64,000 bases of DNA, taken from Lachnospiraceae bacterium. GTDB lineage: Bacteria; Bacillota; Clostridia; Lachnospirales; Lachnospiraceae. The position numbers were made by a program, and so were the translations under genes. Below, in pieces: positions 41,906 to 52,311 of the stretch (the stretch's first letter is position 1; every line of letters starts with the position of its first letter). The stretch spans positions 1 to 64,000 of the forward strand of contig BLMD01000260.1 of the NCBI GenBank assembly GCA_011959925.1. Reading direction: 5' to 3'. The notes beneath the pieces were generated by a model. The model did no database searches and was not told where the DNA came from. It was given only the letters and a program-made list of their open reading frames with translations.

Positions 41906-41962
41906 CTTTTCAATTAAATTATTGATTTTCCATTTTAAAATAAAGTTAACATTTTAATTAAA
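41906..41962 (-). repeat. Direct repeat upstream of the secreted-protein promoter
   Basis: CTTTTCAATTAAA (41906-41918) and CATTTTAATTAAA (41950-41962), 11 of 13 identical, spaced 44 bp (about four helical turns), just upstream of the -35. The surrounding 41870-42030 is very AT-rich. From 41963 to 42126 I see no gene or other signal. Confidence 0.35.
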
Positions 41963-42126
41963 TTTTAATAGTGCATTTATTTTGCATTCATGATTGATTT
42001 TATTTCAATTCAAAAAAATATCATATCTTTAATAAGCCCCCTCCCATGCCTCTCTCTTTTCAGTAAAGAGGGAACCCCGTTTCCATGCTTATCCTAAATC
42101 CTCCGCCCTTGCTCATTTTTATGCAA

Positions 42127-42178
42127 ATAAAAAATACGAAATGACCGAAGAACTCATGAAAGTTCCTCGGTCATTTCG
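42127..42178 (-). terminator. Terminator of the glgB operon
   Basis: CGAAATGACCGAAGAACT (42137-42154) pairs with AGTTCCTCGGTCATTTCG (42161-42178) with one mismatch; the minus strand continues into TATTTTTTATTT. Confidence 0.85.
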
Positions 42179-42221
42179 CATCTGCCGATCGTACCGGTCA
42201 TTTTCCCCGGATCACATTTCC

Positions 42222-44129
42222 TTAATAAGAAAACTTAAACACCGCCACGCCGTATGCCGGAAGCGGATAGGCAAACGAATATTTCCTGCCGTCGCATTCC
42301 AGCTTTTTCGCCCGGTAACTTGCCGGACGTTTTGCCCCGGTTCCGCCGAATTTCGCATCGTCGCTGTGGAAAATCAGCCGGTAGGATTTTCCTACGGGTA
42401 CGCCTACCCGGTAATCTTCCCGTTCCACCGGCGTAAAGCTACAGACAAACAGCAGACAGTTTTTCCCGTCTTTGCTCTTACGGATAAAACTGAAAATACT
42501 TCTTTCATTGTCGTTTGCATTGATCCACTCGAAACCGTCCCAGCTGTGGTCCAGCTCATACATCGCCGGATATTTCCGGTAAATATGCAGAAGCTCTTTC
42601 ACATAATCCTGCATATGCTTATGGTTCGGATCCTGCAAAAGATTCCATTCCAGCTCCGTTTTTTCGCTCCATTCATGCAGCTGCGCAAACTCCTGTCCCA
42701 TAAACAACAGTTTTTTGCCCGGATGCCCCATCATAAACGCATACCCGACCTTTAAGTTCGCGAATTTATCCTCTCCGACGCCGGGCATTTTATTGATCAT
42801 GGAACATTTCAAATGTACCACCTCGTCATGGGAAAGCACAAGGATATATTTTTCGCTGCCGTTATACGACATGGCAAACGTCATCCTGTTATGGTTATCT
42901 TTGCGGAAATACGGGTCTAACTTCATGTAATCCAGAAAATCATGCATCCAGCCCATATTCCATTTCAGGGAGAAGTTCAGTCCGCCTTCCTGCGCCGGTC
43001 CCGTAACCATCGGCCACGCCGTAGATTCCTCGGCAATCATAACCGCTCCTTTGTTGCGTCCCGTGATCAGCGTATTGATATGGCGGAAAAATTCGATCGC
43101 CTCCAGGTTTTTATTCTCGCCGTACTGGTTCGCCACCCACTGTCCGTCGCTCTTGCCGTAGTCAAGATAAAGCATCGATGCGACCGCGTCGACCCGAAGC
43201 CCGTCGATATGGTAATGTTCTACCCACATCAGCGCGCTGCCGATCAAAAAGTTTTTCACCTGGTTGTTGCCGTAATCAAAGATCTTGGTCCCCCAGTCCG
43301 GATGCTCTCCTTTTCTCGGATCTGCATATTCGTATAACGCCTGTCCGTCAAATTCGGCAAGTCCGTGGGCATCCCTTGGAAAATGCGCCGGAACCCAGTC
43401 TAAAATAACGCCGATATTATTTTTGTGGAAGTAATTGACCATCCAAGCAAAATCCTCCGGCGTACCGTAACGGGACGTCGGAGCATAATATCCGGTCACC
43501 TGATAGCCCCAGGAGCCGTCAAACGGATATTCCGAAATTCCCATCAGTTCGATATGCGTATAGCCCATCTCTTTGACATAGGCACAGAGCGCTTTTGCAA
43601 ATTCGCGGTATGTATAAAACCCCGTATCTTCCTGATAGCCCGGATGGCGCATCCAGGAGCCCGGATGCACTTCATAAATACTCATCGGCTGCTCATCCAT
43701 CGTTCCTGCCGCCGCACGTTTTTTCATCCACGCATCGTCCGACCATTTGAAATGATCGATATCTACGATACGGGACGCCGTGCCCGGACGTTCTTCCGCA
43801 AAGTTTGCGTAAGGATCCGCCTTGTAGAGCTTTCGTCCGTCCGGCGTCTCGATCATATATTTGTAGAGACTGCCTGTCCCAAGATGCGGCACAAATAATT
43901 CGTAAATCCCCGTTTCTTCCGGCTCCAGTCTCTCCATCTCATGCGAAGTTTCATCCCAATCATTAAATTCCCCTATGACAAATACTTTCCGTGCATGAGG
44001 CGCATATACGGAAAAGCAAATTCCCTTTTTCTTTCTGCGGGTCTGGGGATGCGCTCCTAACTTCTTGTAAATATCATAGTGCGTTGCCTGCCCGAACAAA
44101 TACATGTCCAGTTCTGAAAAATTACCCAT
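42222..44129 (-). CDS. glgB: 1,4-alpha-glucan branching enzyme
   Basis: 635-residue GH13 enzyme that makes alpha-1,6 branches in glycogen. N-terminal CBM48 domain (KKKGICFSVYAPHARKVFVI GEFNDWD), then the TIM barrel with WVPAHFPRDAHGLAEFDG, DGLRVDAVASMLYLDY (catalytic Asp), MIAEESTAWP (catalytic Glu) and VLSHDEVVHLKCSM (transition-state Asp), and a C-terminal beta domain. RBS GGAGGGTAGAAGT. It is last in an operon with a hydratase, an AI-2E permease and a TPR/P-loop protein. No other glg gene is in the window. Confidence 0.96.
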   Translation of the reverse strand: MGNFSELDMYLFGQATHYDIYKKLGAHPQTRRKKKGICFSVYAPHARKVFVIGEFNDWDETSHEMERLEPEETGIYELFVPHLGTGSLYKYMIETPDGRKLYKADPYANFAEERPGTASRIVDIDHFKWSDDAWMKKRAAAGTMDEQPMSIYEVHPGSWMRHPGYQEDTGFYTYREFAKALCAYVKEMGYTHIELMGISEYPFDGSWGYQVTGYYAPTSRYGTPEDFAWMVNYFHKNNIGVILDWVPAHFPRDAHGLAEFDGQALYEYADPRKGEHPDWGTKIFDYGNNQVKNFLIGSALMWVEHYHIDGLRVDAVASMLYLDYGKSDGQWVANQYGENKNLEAIEFFRHINTLITGRNKGAVMIAEESTAWPMVTGPAQEGGLNFSLKWNMGWMHDFLDYMKLDPYFRKDNHNRMTFAMSYNGSEKYILVLSHDEVVHLKCSMINKMPGVGEDKFANLKVGYAFMMGHPGKKLLFMGQEFAQLHEWSEKTELEWNLLQDPNHKHMQDYVKELLHIYRKYPAMYELDHSWDGFEWINANDNERSIFSFIRKSKDGKNCLLFVCSFTPVEREDYRVGVPVGKSYRLIFHSDDAKFGGTGAKRPASYRAKKLECDGRKYSFAYPLPAYGVAVFKFSY

Positions 44130-44147
44130 ACTTCTACCCTCCGTTTT

Positions 44148-46823
44148 TTATTCTTCAAAATCTTTTTCTCTGAGAAGAATATAATCGTTCTCAGTATATC
44201 TTCTGGAAGTAATAATGGAAAACGCTTTTTTTAACGATTTCTTTTCCGCTTTCTCAATCGCCTCGTCTACGATTTCTTTTACTTCTGTCAGCGTAGTAGG
44301 CTGATCCAGTCTCTGGATATTGCTGATCCTGTTATATAACGCAAGCACGCCCATGTTGTCGATCTCATAGTCAAGATCATGCGCATATGCCTTTCCGAAT
44401 TCAACCAGTTCGTCACTGGTGAATACCGGTATTTTTATCTTCTCCGTAAATTTCTTTGCAAACCCGTCATCCTGCCCAAGCGCCGTATCCAGCCCGCTTC
44501 TCGTATCTTCCATGATTACGAGTACGCCGCTGTCGTCCTGTTCCAATAACAACGAAAGCTTTACGGCGGTTTCCCTGCTGATCCCGCCCGCCCGCTCGAT
44601 AATCAGACAGCCGCCCGCCACTTTCTTGAGCATCTTCGTCAAATCTTTTTTATTTAATATGCCGGCGTCGATTTTTCCGACTTTTCCGTTCAAATGTTTT
44701 TCTTCTTTCTGAAGCGCTTTTATCAGCGCCGCGGCAAACACGGTTTTTCCGCAACCCGCGCCTCCCTGTATCAGTATGTTCCCTTCCGCGGAAGCCTTGC
44801 CGGCTGCAAACCTCTGCGTCGTATGCGACAATACTTCGCAGATCTGGCGTTCCATACCGGCAACGGGAACAAAATAGGAAAAAACGGCTTTCTGTTCTTC
44901 TGTCAGTTTTGTCTGCTGCGGCTGCTTTTTTTCGTTTTCCTGCCGTTTTCCTGTCACCTGCGGTTGTTTCGGCACGGTTTCTTTCAGCGCCTGCTCGATT
45001 TCCTCTGCCCGGATCTCTTTTGTATCCTGCTTGATCAGAGACGCTTCCGGCTTTACGGTCTCATCTTCCGGCGGCTTCTTTAATCCCGCGGACTGCTCCA
45101 ATTCCTCCACCGATACCCCATAAAATTCGGCTTCTGCCAGACGCATTTCTTCGGTAAGGTCCTCCGAGAGTTCCGCAACCTCTTCTTCCGGATGATCCGT
45201 ATCCTGCCGGTTTCTTTTCAGAAAATCCGCCGCCAGCGTATCCAGGCGCTCTTCTTCCGATACTTCCTCCTTCTCTCCGGGCTCTGCGCGCAGCTCTTCC
45301 GGTTCCTCGAACTCTTTCGGAGCTTGCGGAGAAAATACTTCCGGCAGATCGCCCGTCTGTGCCGTCAAATCAGGCTCTTCCGGAAAATGCGGCTCCGTTT
45401 CCGGCGGCGTATGTTCAAACTGTGTCGGCACATACGCCCGCAAGCCGATCTGTTCGTCAAAATTCGGCTTTGCCTGTTTGATCTTACGCATCAGCTCGTG
45501 CTCAGTCTCTTCTTCTGCCCGCGCCTCTCCCTTCAGCTTGTCGATCTGCTGCTGTAATATCTGGTTCATATCCGCCACGTATCTTCCGGCGCGTTCTTCG
45601 TTTGAAATCGTCTCTTCCTGAAGATGTTCCTTCTGCATCAGCTGCATCGGTGTAATTCCTGCATCCAGTTTCGGTATCACGTCGGCAAGCCGATCCATAA
45701 TATCTTCCGCTTCCCGCATCGCTCTCGCTTTTGCAGACTCCAGTTTCTGCTGCTGCGCCCGCTGCAGCGCCGCCTGCGCCGCCCGCCTGGTCTTCTCCCA
45801 GCCGCTTAAGACAGCTTCAATACTCATCTGTCCGCCGCTCTGCAGTTCGCCTGTGCCGTTTTCGTCCGGCATGCCGTAACGGGTGTCGGAATCTTCGGAA
45901 AGCATTTCCTGAAAATGGCTGCGGAGCGATCCGTCGATTTCCGCATCCGTCTCGATATGTTCGCTCGTCTCTTCTGCCCGCTCTTCATGATTCGGCATTT
46001 GAAGATAGGGAATCTCTCCTACCATTTTTTTGATGTTATCCATGGTATCGTCTACGGCTTCTTTCTCTGTCGCATCCATAATCTGCTGCATGCTTTTTTT
46101 GAGCTCTTCCTGCAGATTTGCCGTATTGAATTTCTCGACGGTTTCCTGAACAACCGGGATCCGAACCGAAGTTTCCTCCCTGGGATACACTTCTTTCAAG
46201 CCGTCCCTGCGCTGCCGAAACGAACGGTATTTATCTTCCTGCGCTTTTGACAGCGGCTGATAGAGCATCTTAAGCTCAAGTGCCCGCTCCACGTAAACGC
46301 CTTCCCCAAACCACAAAATCAATTCATCACAGGTATCGATGCACTTTTCGATCTCGCCTGCCTGATGATACAGATACGCAAGCTGATATGCCCATTCCTC
46401 CGTATATTCCGCTTCCTTTAGCTCTTCCAGAATTGCGATCCTGGTCGGAAGGTCCGCTTGATTTGCCCTGCTCATCTTGTAGCGCAGCACATATTTTAAG
46501 TTATCATGAGGAGCAATTTCTACAAATTTGTTATAATATTCCTCCGCTTCCTCCAAATCCTTCATCTTTATGGAAATTTCCGCAAGCCGGTATATGATCA
46601 TCCGTCCGATCGGAGAACGATCGTACGCCATCAGAAGAATTTCCTTCGCTTCGTCATATCGTTTTAATTTGGCATAAATGTCCCCTGCTTTCACCAATAG
46701 ATTTACATTTTTCTCTTTGCGCCAGTTAATCGAGTCTGCAATTTCTGCCGCAGCATTATAATTACCTTCGGCGACCAACGCTTTCATCTGATCTTTTTTT
46801 AAATTATATTCATACTTATCCAA
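44148..46823 (-). CDS. TPR protein with C-terminal P-loop ATPase-like domain
   Basis: 891 residues from TTG 46823 (GAGGTGA five nt upstream; the GTG at 46832 lies in the ribosome binding site). Residues ~1-200 form TPR-type helical repeats (AALVAEGNYNAAAEIADSIN-like pattern, then GDIYAKLKRYDEAKEILLMA, AEISIKMKDLEEAEEYYNKF). A ~430-residue acidic, low-complexity middle follows. The C-terminal ~230 residues carry a P-loop (ILIQGGAGCGKTVFAAALIK, about 680-700), a Walker-B-like GCLIIERAGG and a four-helix end. It resembles AAA-type helper proteins of Clostridia but I cannot name it. No signal peptide. Role unknown. Confidence 0.75.
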   Translation of the reverse strand: MDKYEYNLKKDQMKALVAEGNYNAAAEIADSINWRKEKNVNLLVKAGDIYAKLKRYDEAKEILLMAYDRSPIGRMIIYRLAEISIKMKDLEEAEEYYNKFVEIAPHDNLKYVLRYKMSRANQADLPTRIAILEELKEAEYTEEWAYQLAYLYHQAGEIEKCIDTCDELILWFGEGVYVERALELKMLYQPLSKAQEDKYRSFRQRRDGLKEVYPREETSVRIPVVQETVEKFNTANLQEELKKSMQQIMDATEKEAVDDTMDNIKKMVGEIPYLQMPNHEERAEETSEHIETDAEIDGSLRSHFQEMLSEDSDTRYGMPDENGTGELQSGGQMSIEAVLSGWEKTRRAAQAALQRAQQQKLESAKARAMREAEDIMDRLADVIPKLDAGITPMQLMQKEHLQEETISNEERAGRYVADMNQILQQQIDKLKGEARAEEETEHELMRKIKQAKPNFDEQIGLRAYVPTQFEHTPPETEPHFPEEPDLTAQTGDLPEVFSPQAPKEFEEPEELRAEPGEKEEVSEEERLDTLAADFLKRNRQDTDHPEEEVAELSEDLTEEMRLAEAEFYGVSVEELEQSAGLKKPPEDETVKPEASLIKQDTKEIRAEEIEQALKETVPKQPQVTGKRQENEKKQPQQTKLTEEQKAVFSYFVPVAGMERQICEVLSHTTQRFAAGKASAEGNILIQGGAGCGKTVFAAALIKALQKEEKHLNGKVGKIDAGILNKKDLTKMLKKVAGGCLIIERAGGISRETAVKLSLLLEQDDSGVLVIMEDTRSGLDTALGQDDGFAKKFTEKIKIPVFTSDELVEFGKAYAHDLDYEIDNMGVLALYNRISNIQRLDQPTTLTEVKEIVDEAIEKAEKKSLKKAFSIITSRRYTENDYILLREKDFEE

Positions 46824-46848
46824 TCGTGTCACCTCAAAAAATGCAGTT

Positions 46849-48147
46849 CTATTTCTCTTCGTAACGAAGTTTCCCGGTATTTACATCCACATCATGCATT
46901 CGAATATATTCTTTCGTTTCTTCCGGCAGCTTCCGCCTGCGCAGTATATACGCGACCGACTCGCGGATCAGATAGTAAATGACCGCAAACGTCGGCACGC
47001 CCAGCAGCATTCCCATAAATCCGAACATACCGCCGCCCACTAAGATTGCAAAGATTACCCAGAAAGAAGAAAGTCCCGTCGAATCACCCAGAATCTTTGG
47101 CCCGATAATGTTGCCGTCTACCTGCTGCAGCAGAAATACAAAGATCAAAAAATACAATCCTTTGACAGGTTCTGCCAGCGCAATCAAAACAAACCCGGGC
47201 ACAGCGCCGATAAACGGACCGAAAAACGGTATGACGTTTGTTACGCCGACGATCACCGCCACCAGCAGACTGTACGGCATTTGTAATATAATCAGCCCGA
47301 TATAGCAGATTATGCCTATAATGGCAGAATCCAAAATTTTACCGCTGACAAAACCGCCGAAAATCTGATTGCTCACCCGCATCGTATGGATGACGACATT
47401 GCCGAACCGGGACGGCAGTATGGCATAGACAATTTTTTTGCTCTGCCCGATAAACGTCTCTTTCCGAAACAGCAGGTATAACGCGATCACAAGGCCGATC
47501 ACAAAATTAAATACCATCCGGACGGCACTGATGACGCCGGTAGTGATAGATGCAAGATAGGTCAGGTACGTATTTACCTGCGGAAGAATCTGTTTCTCAA
47601 ACAGCGTCTCCAGATAATTGCCGACACTGTTTAAATCAACGCCCATAAACGCCATCCATTCCGAGATCTGGCTGTCGCCCGCCAGAACACCCTGTGCCCA
47701 TTCTTCAAAATCTTTCAGCTCTGCCGGAATACTGACCATCATATTGCGGATACTTTTGATCAATTCCGGAATCATCATATACAGCAGCAAAAAGATGATC
47801 AGAAGAAGAAACAGCAGCGCGCCGATCGTTCCGAGAGTACGCGCCGTCCGTTTGGCTTTTCTCTCGTCTTTCATCTTTGGCTGCAGGTAACGGTTCAAAT
47901 GTCGTTCCAGAAAGACCATGACCGGATTTAAAAGATAGGCAACAATAAATCCCATGCTCACCGGCTGCAAAATCCCCATCGTCTTCTGCCAGTACTGGGC
48001 AAATCCGTGGTACCGGTAGATAAAAAAGAAAAACAGAATGCAGCAGCAGAACGTTCCGAACGTCACTGCCGCAATCACAATATATTTTTTTAAATCCCAA
48101 TCCGAGGCGGTTTTCTTTGTATCCGCTTCTTTATGCAGCTCATCCAA
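46849..48147 (-). CDS. AI-2E-family (YtvI/PerM-like) membrane protein
   Basis: 432 residues with about eight membrane segments and a cytosolic ends pattern of the AI-2E family. The core motif VNTYLTYLASITTGVISAVR ... GQSKKIVYAILPSRF ... VAVIVGVTNVIPFFGPFIGAVPG (first 20: VAVIVGVTNVIPFFGPFIGA) and QQVDGNIIGPKILGDSTGL are diagnostic. Start is TTG at 48147 with GGAGGTAGCCGT upstream. Members act as exporters or Na+/H+ antiporters; the autoinducer-2 name is historical. It follows the hydratase gene by 11 nt. Confidence 0.93.
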   Translation of the reverse strand: MDELHKEADTKKTASDWDLKKYIVIAAVTFGTFCCCILFFFFIYRYHGFAQYWQKTMGILQPVSMGFIVAYLLNPVMVFLERHLNRYLQPKMKDERKAKRTARTLGTIGALLFLLLIIFLLLYMMIPELIKSIRNMMVSIPAELKDFEEWAQGVLAGDSQISEWMAFMGVDLNSVGNYLETLFEKQILPQVNTYLTYLASITTGVISAVRMVFNFVIGLVIALYLLFRKETFIGQSKKIVYAILPSRFGNVVIHTMRVSNQIFGGFVSGKILDSAIIGIICYIGLIILQMPYSLLVAVIVGVTNVIPFFGPFIGAVPGFVLIALAEPVKGLYFLIFVFLLQQVDGNIIGPKILGDSTGLSSFWVIFAILVGGGMFGFMGMLLGVPTFAVIYYLIRESVAYILRRRKLPEETKEYIRMHDVDVNTGKLRYEEK

Positions 48148-48158
48148 ACGGCTACCTC

Positions 48159-50444
48159 CTATTTTCTGTTGTAATTGATCAGGCAGCCCTTTAAGATAAT
48201 GCTTCTTTCATCATCTGTCATATCGCCAAGCATCAGTTTAAATTCTTTTAACGCCCCGTCTTTTACCACATATGCCGAGATATCCGCCGCTTTTTCTTCC
48301 ACTGCTTTGCGGATGTCCGGAAGGAAAATATAATCACCGTTTGCAAACGGAAGCTCACCCTGTTCGATCAAAAACGGAAGCATGCCCCAGTTGATCAGAT
48401 TGGAACGGTAACGCTTCGTTGCATACTCATTGGCAATATTTGCCCAGCCGCCCAGCACTTTCTGGCAGGAAGCCGCCTGCTCTCTCGCGGAACCGTCTCC
48501 CGGCTTCACCGCAAAAATCGTGCTGCCGATCCCGATCGTCCCTCTGCCGATATCGCTGTAATTTGCTTTTAATACATCCATCACCGGTTTCAATTCCGGA
48601 ACGGCTTCACACGGGCAGGTATCCGCCTCAATCGCTTTCTGCGCTTTTTGGATCTCTTTTGCCTTTCCGACATAGGAAGGATCTTTTCTGGAAAGCGTAA
48701 ATTCCGCCAAGCCCAGCGGATTGGAACGGTAAGAAGACGTTTCCCCGGACGGAATCAGCTCGTCCGTCGTCGTGACCGGATCGTGGATTTCCGCAGCCAC
48801 CTGTAACAGCATATGTTTGGGAAGCGCGCTCATTTTGGGCCAGTCCTTGATATTGGGTCCGAATTGGATCTCTACCGAAGGATCCGCCTTGCCCTTACTG
48901 TCAAATACCCGGTTTTCATATATCTTGCTGTCAAAGAAATAACGCGGTTTGCTAAAATCAATGTCCAGATCGGTTGCCGCCGTCAAGTACCCTTTATTTG
49001 CTGCAGTCGCCGCAATGGAACGCGCGTCCATCAGTGCAACAGACGCTACCTGGCCGTTCTGTACCTTGGAACCTTCCCGATTCGGGAAATTCCTGGTCGA
49101 ATGGCGGATGGAAAACGCATTATTGGCAGGCGTATCTCCCGCCCCAAAACATGGACCGCAGAATGCCGTTTTTAAAACGGCACCCGTCTGCATCAGCGCA
49201 GCAGCCGCTCCGTTTCTTACCAGTTCCATATAAATCGGCATGCTGGCAGGATAAACGCTTAACGTAAATTCATCCGGTCCGATGGAAGCGCCTTTTAAAA
49301 TATCCGCGGCATCGCAGATATTTTCAAATCCGCCTCCGGCGCAGCCCGCAATAATCCCCTGATCGACATATAATTTTCCGTTTCTTACTTTACTCTTTAA
49401 GTCCAGGTTCACCGCTCCATCGAAGCTGACCTGTGCGCGCTTCTCGCAATCGTCCAGTATATCCAGAAGGTTTGCGTTCAGTTCGTCGATGGTATATGTG
49501 TTGCTCGGATGGAACGGCATGGCAATCATCGGACGGATCTCGCTTAGATCGATCTCTATCATACCATCGTAGTACGCCGTTCCGTTCGGGCTCAATTCTT
49601 TATATGCTTCGCTTCTGCCGTGAATTTCATAAAACTCCTTGACTGCCTCATCCGTTTTCCATATAGAAGAAAGACAGGTTGTCTCCGTCGTCATCACATC
49701 AATGCCGATCCTGGTGTCTACGCTTAAATTTGCAACGCCCGGTCCGACAAATTCCATAACTTTATTTTTCACATAGCCGTTTGCAAATACTTCCCCGATA
49801 ATCGCAAGCGCAATATCCTGCGGTCCTACGCCTTTGACGGGCGCGCCGGTTAAGTATACGCCGATTACCTGCGGCATATTGATATCGTATGTCTGGCTTA
49901 ACAGCTGCTTCACCAGTTCCGGTCCGCCTTCGCCCATTGCCATCGTGCCGAGCGCGCCGTAACGGGTATGCGAATCCGAGCCTAAAATCATCGCTCCGCC
50001 GGACGCAAGCATCTCTCTTGCAAACTGATGAATCACTGCCTGATGCGGCGGTACGTACATGCCGCCGTATTTTTTTGCACAGGTGAGACCGTACATATGA
50101 TCGTCTTCATTGATCGTCCCGCCGACTGCGCAAAGGCTGTTGTGACAGTTTGTCAGAACATAGGGAATCGGAAATTTCTCTAACCCTGACGCTCTCGCCG
50201 TCTGAATGATCCCTACAAACGTGATATCATGTGAAGTCAGTTTATCGAATTTGATCTGAAGCTTTTCCATGCTGCCTGACGTGTTATGGTCTCTTAAAAT
50301 CCCATAGGCAATCGTGTTTTGCGCCGCTTCTTCTTTTGTAATCTTTTTGCCCGTTCTGCTGTAAATTTTATCTTCCGCAGATCCGTTATCTTCCAATAAT
50401 TCACTGCCGTTTACCAGGTAAACTCCGTTTTCATAAAGCTTCAT
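48159..50444 (-). CDS. Aconitase-family hydratase (YbhJ-like)
   Basis: 761 residues from ATG 50444 (AAGGAGATTATTAGA upstream); the longer frame to 50702 has no ribosome binding site and would cross the promoter. It is a 4Fe-4S aconitase-superfamily member. Visible are [54 protein letters not shown], the cluster ligand regions [10 protein letters not shown] and [15 protein letters not shown], and the swivel-domain end. It differs from AcnA and LeuCD in order and length and resembles E. coli YbhJ. Its substrate is unknown. It heads a four-gene operon ending with glgB. Confidence 0.9.
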   Translation of the reverse strand: MKLYENGVYLVNGSELLEDNGSAEDKIYSRTGKKITKEEAAQNTIAYGILRDHNTSGSMEKLQIKFDKLTSHDITFVGIIQTARASGLEKFPIPYVLTNCHNSLCAVGGTINEDDHMYGLTCAKKYGGMYVPPHQAVIHQFAREMLASGGAMILGSDSHTRYGALGTMAMGEGGPELVKQLLSQTYDINMPQVIGVYLTGAPVKGVGPQDIALAIIGEVFANGYVKNKVMEFVGPGVANLSVDTRIGIDVMTTETTCLSSIWKTDEAVKEFYEIHGRSEAYKELSPNGTAYYDGMIEIDLSEIRPMIAMPFHPSNTYTIDELNANLLDILDDCEKRAQVSFDGAVNLDLKSKVRNGKLYVDQGIIAGCAGGGFENICDAADILKGASIGPDEFTLSVYPASMPIYMELVRNGAAAALMQTGAVLKTAFCGPCFGAGDTPANNAFSIRHSTRNFPNREGSKVQNGQVASVALMDARSIAATAANKGYLTAATDLDIDFSKPRYFFDSKIYENRVFDSKGKADPSVEIQFGPNIKDWPKMSALPKHMLLQVAAEIHDPVTTTDELIPSGETSSYRSNPLGLAEFTLSRKDPSYVGKAKEIQKAQKAIEADTCPCEAVPELKPVMDVLKANYSDIGRGTIGIGSTIFAVKPGDGSAREQAASCQKVLGGWANIANEYATKRYRSNLINWGMLPFLIEQGELPFANGDYIFLPDIRKAVEEKAADISAYVVKDGALKEFKLMLGDMTDDERSIILKGCLINYNRK

Positions 50445-50534
50445 TCTAATAATCTCCTTACTTTTAACCGAAAGGATCCCGTTTTGCCGTCCGGCTGTAT
50501 GCGGGATACCCAAAGGTACTCCATAGTTATTCAA

Positions 50535-50563
50535 ATTATAAATGTACGATCTGGAAAAGTCAA
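50535..50563 (-). promoter_or_regulatory. Promoter of the hydratase-glgB operon
   Basis: TTGACT (50563-50558), 17-nt spacer, TATAAT (50540-50535) on the minus strand. The leader to 50444 is about 85 nt. Confidence 0.85.
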
Positions 50564-50647
50564 TATCTACAAGCCATGCCGCCCGTCGGGATCTGCACTT
50601 TTTCAGAGGCCGCCCGAACCTCTCCCTGCATTTGCGGGATCGCTCAT

Positions 50648-50692
50648 AATAACAAAACGGACCGGTTCCATATCGGATCCCCGGTCCGTGTG
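50648..50692 (-). terminator. Terminator after the GtrII-like gene
   Basis: On the minus strand ACGGACCGG (50689-50681) pairs with CCGGTCCGT (50665-50657), followed by TTTGTTATT. Confidence 0.82.
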
Positions 50693-50698
50693 TTTTCC

Positions 50699-52246
50699 TC
50701 AAGGTTTTGTTTCCGACGGAATCTGCGTATCGGACATTTTTATAACGACATAATTTTCCTTCACTTTGATATAACCTTCCTGCGGATAACAGGGCATATC
50801 TTCCGCGGCTTTGACCGCTTTATTCCTGTATTTGCTTTCGGCTTCCACATCAATGCCGAGCGTTTTCATAAATCCCACGACTCGCCAGGTGGCGCCTGTC
50901 GGATTCCCCAAAGAATGATCCCACTGGAAAAACGAATATCCATAAATATCCGTAGGTTTTGCCGCCTGGTTTAATTTTGCCTTCCGCTCTCCCACAAAAA
51001 TAACCGGCATCCCCTCCGCCTCTTCGATCCTGCCAAGATCCGTTGCAATCGTCTGCGCGACAATGGCGTCCTCCCGATACCTCAGATCCTCCGTATATTC
51101 CATATTTAAAATCAGAGACATACAAATCCAGACAATTGCCGCTGCCGCCGCCATACTTCCCCATCTCGCAAAAACCAGCTTTCGGTCAGAGCTTTTCTTA
51201 CAGAATCCCCAAAACAGCATACACACCGCCGCGCACGCCAGCGGCTGGGCAAACTGTGTCCGTGCGATGGCTTTATCTCCTATATAAATCGAAAAGAGGA
51301 ACGGTGAAAGCATCAATCCGAACAGCCCCAAAAACAGCATCACAAAGTTTGTCCGCTTTTTTAAAACGTAAACGCCGAATAAAATCACCACGCAGATACA
51401 TCCCAACGGAAATGCCGAAACGTCGGATGTCATATGCCAGTTCAGCATACATTTTACATGATCCAGGATTAAAGAAAAGCTCTGCGCAGCCGGATATTTC
51501 CCCCATTTGACCTGCGCATCCAAATAGTAACTGTTGATCAGCGTAAAGCGGATCATCAGATTATAAGCGGCATATACAAGAGCAAACCCGATCAAAAGCC
51601 CCAGAATATGTTTTGCATAAACTTTCCATTCCCTTTGCGTATCCCTGAAAAAATCCAAAAGATAGCAGGTAATGCACAAACTGATATACAAAAGCGCACA
51701 GCTTTGGTAGGACGCCAGACACCACACACCAAAAAACAGATACAGAAGAAACCAGTAAATCCTGCGCTGCCCCAAAAATAACATCTCACACAGGCAAAAT
51801 ACAGAAATCACTCCATAGAGCATGCCCATAACGACTTCTGCCCGCTGAAGGCTGAAGTAAAACTGAATCATCCAGACCGGGCATGTGGAAAACAAAACGG
51901 CAAACCAGCCGTACGGATACTTGTCATCCCTGCCGCTGATGCGCCAGCACAAAAACATAATCACACTTCCCAGCAGGATAAATCCTGCCAAAAACAAAAC
52001 GCCTTCCAGATAAGGATTGTATTCCATAACCCCAAACAGGCGCTTCGTATACAAAAGCCCCTGTCTCCCGATTCCATCCCACTGCATTGTCACGCCGGGA
52101 TAGTTGATCACATGCTCCGTATCAATTCCCACATTCTGCGAAAAAACGAGATGCCCGTAACAGATCACGCATACGCAGGCATTGACAAACAACGCCAGTT
52201 TGTGTAACCCAAGGAACTCTTTCGCATCTTTGTATAAGTTTTCCAT
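50699..52246 (-). CDS. GtrII-like glucosyltransferase-domain membrane protein
   Basis: 515 residues with about ten membrane segments. After a short N-tail ([20 protein letters not shown]), the first loop carries [20 protein letters not shown], the 'glucosyltransferase domain' (GtrII) region with conserved Asp/Arg; the C-terminal ~110 residues are extracytoplasmic. GtrII proteins add side-chain sugars to surface polysaccharide using lipid-linked donors. RBS GAGGCGAATAG. It follows the AlgJ-like and MBOAT genes, which modify the same kind of polymer with acyl groups, so a surface-glycan role is inferred. Confidence 0.8.
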   Translation of the reverse strand: MENLYKDAKEFLGLHKLALFVNACVCVICYGHLVFSQNVGIDTEHVINYPGVTMQWDGIGRQGLLYTKRLFGVMEYNPYLEGVLFLAGFILLGSVIMFLCWRISGRDDKYPYGWFAVLFSTCPVWMIQFYFSLQRAEVVMGMLYGVISVFCLCEMLFLGQRRIYWFLLYLFFGVWCLASYQSCALLYISLCITCYLLDFFRDTQREWKVYAKHILGLLIGFALVYAAYNLMIRFTLINSYYLDAQVKWGKYPAAQSFSLILDHVKCMLNWHMTSDVSAFPLGCICVVILFGVYVLKKRTNFVMLFLGLFGLMLSPFLFSIYIGDKAIARTQFAQPLACAAVCMLFWGFCKKSSDRKLVFARWGSMAAAAAIVWICMSLILNMEYTEDLRYREDAIVAQTIATDLGRIEEAEGMPVIFVGERKAKLNQAAKPTDIYGYSFFQWDHSLGNPTGATWRVVGFMKTLGIDVEAESKYRNKAVKAAEDMPCYPQEGYIKVKENYVVIKMSDTQIPSETKP

Positions 52247-52311
52247 CTATTCGCCTCTTTCCCAAACCTTTGTCTTTCCTTCTGTTTCTTTGTCCCATTA
52301 TACCTAAGATT

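Noticed and set aside
50445..50702. N-terminal extension of the hydratase from the ATG at 50702
   Set aside because: It would cross a consensus promoter, lacks a ribosome binding site and has no family similarity; the ATG at 50444 has a strong site.
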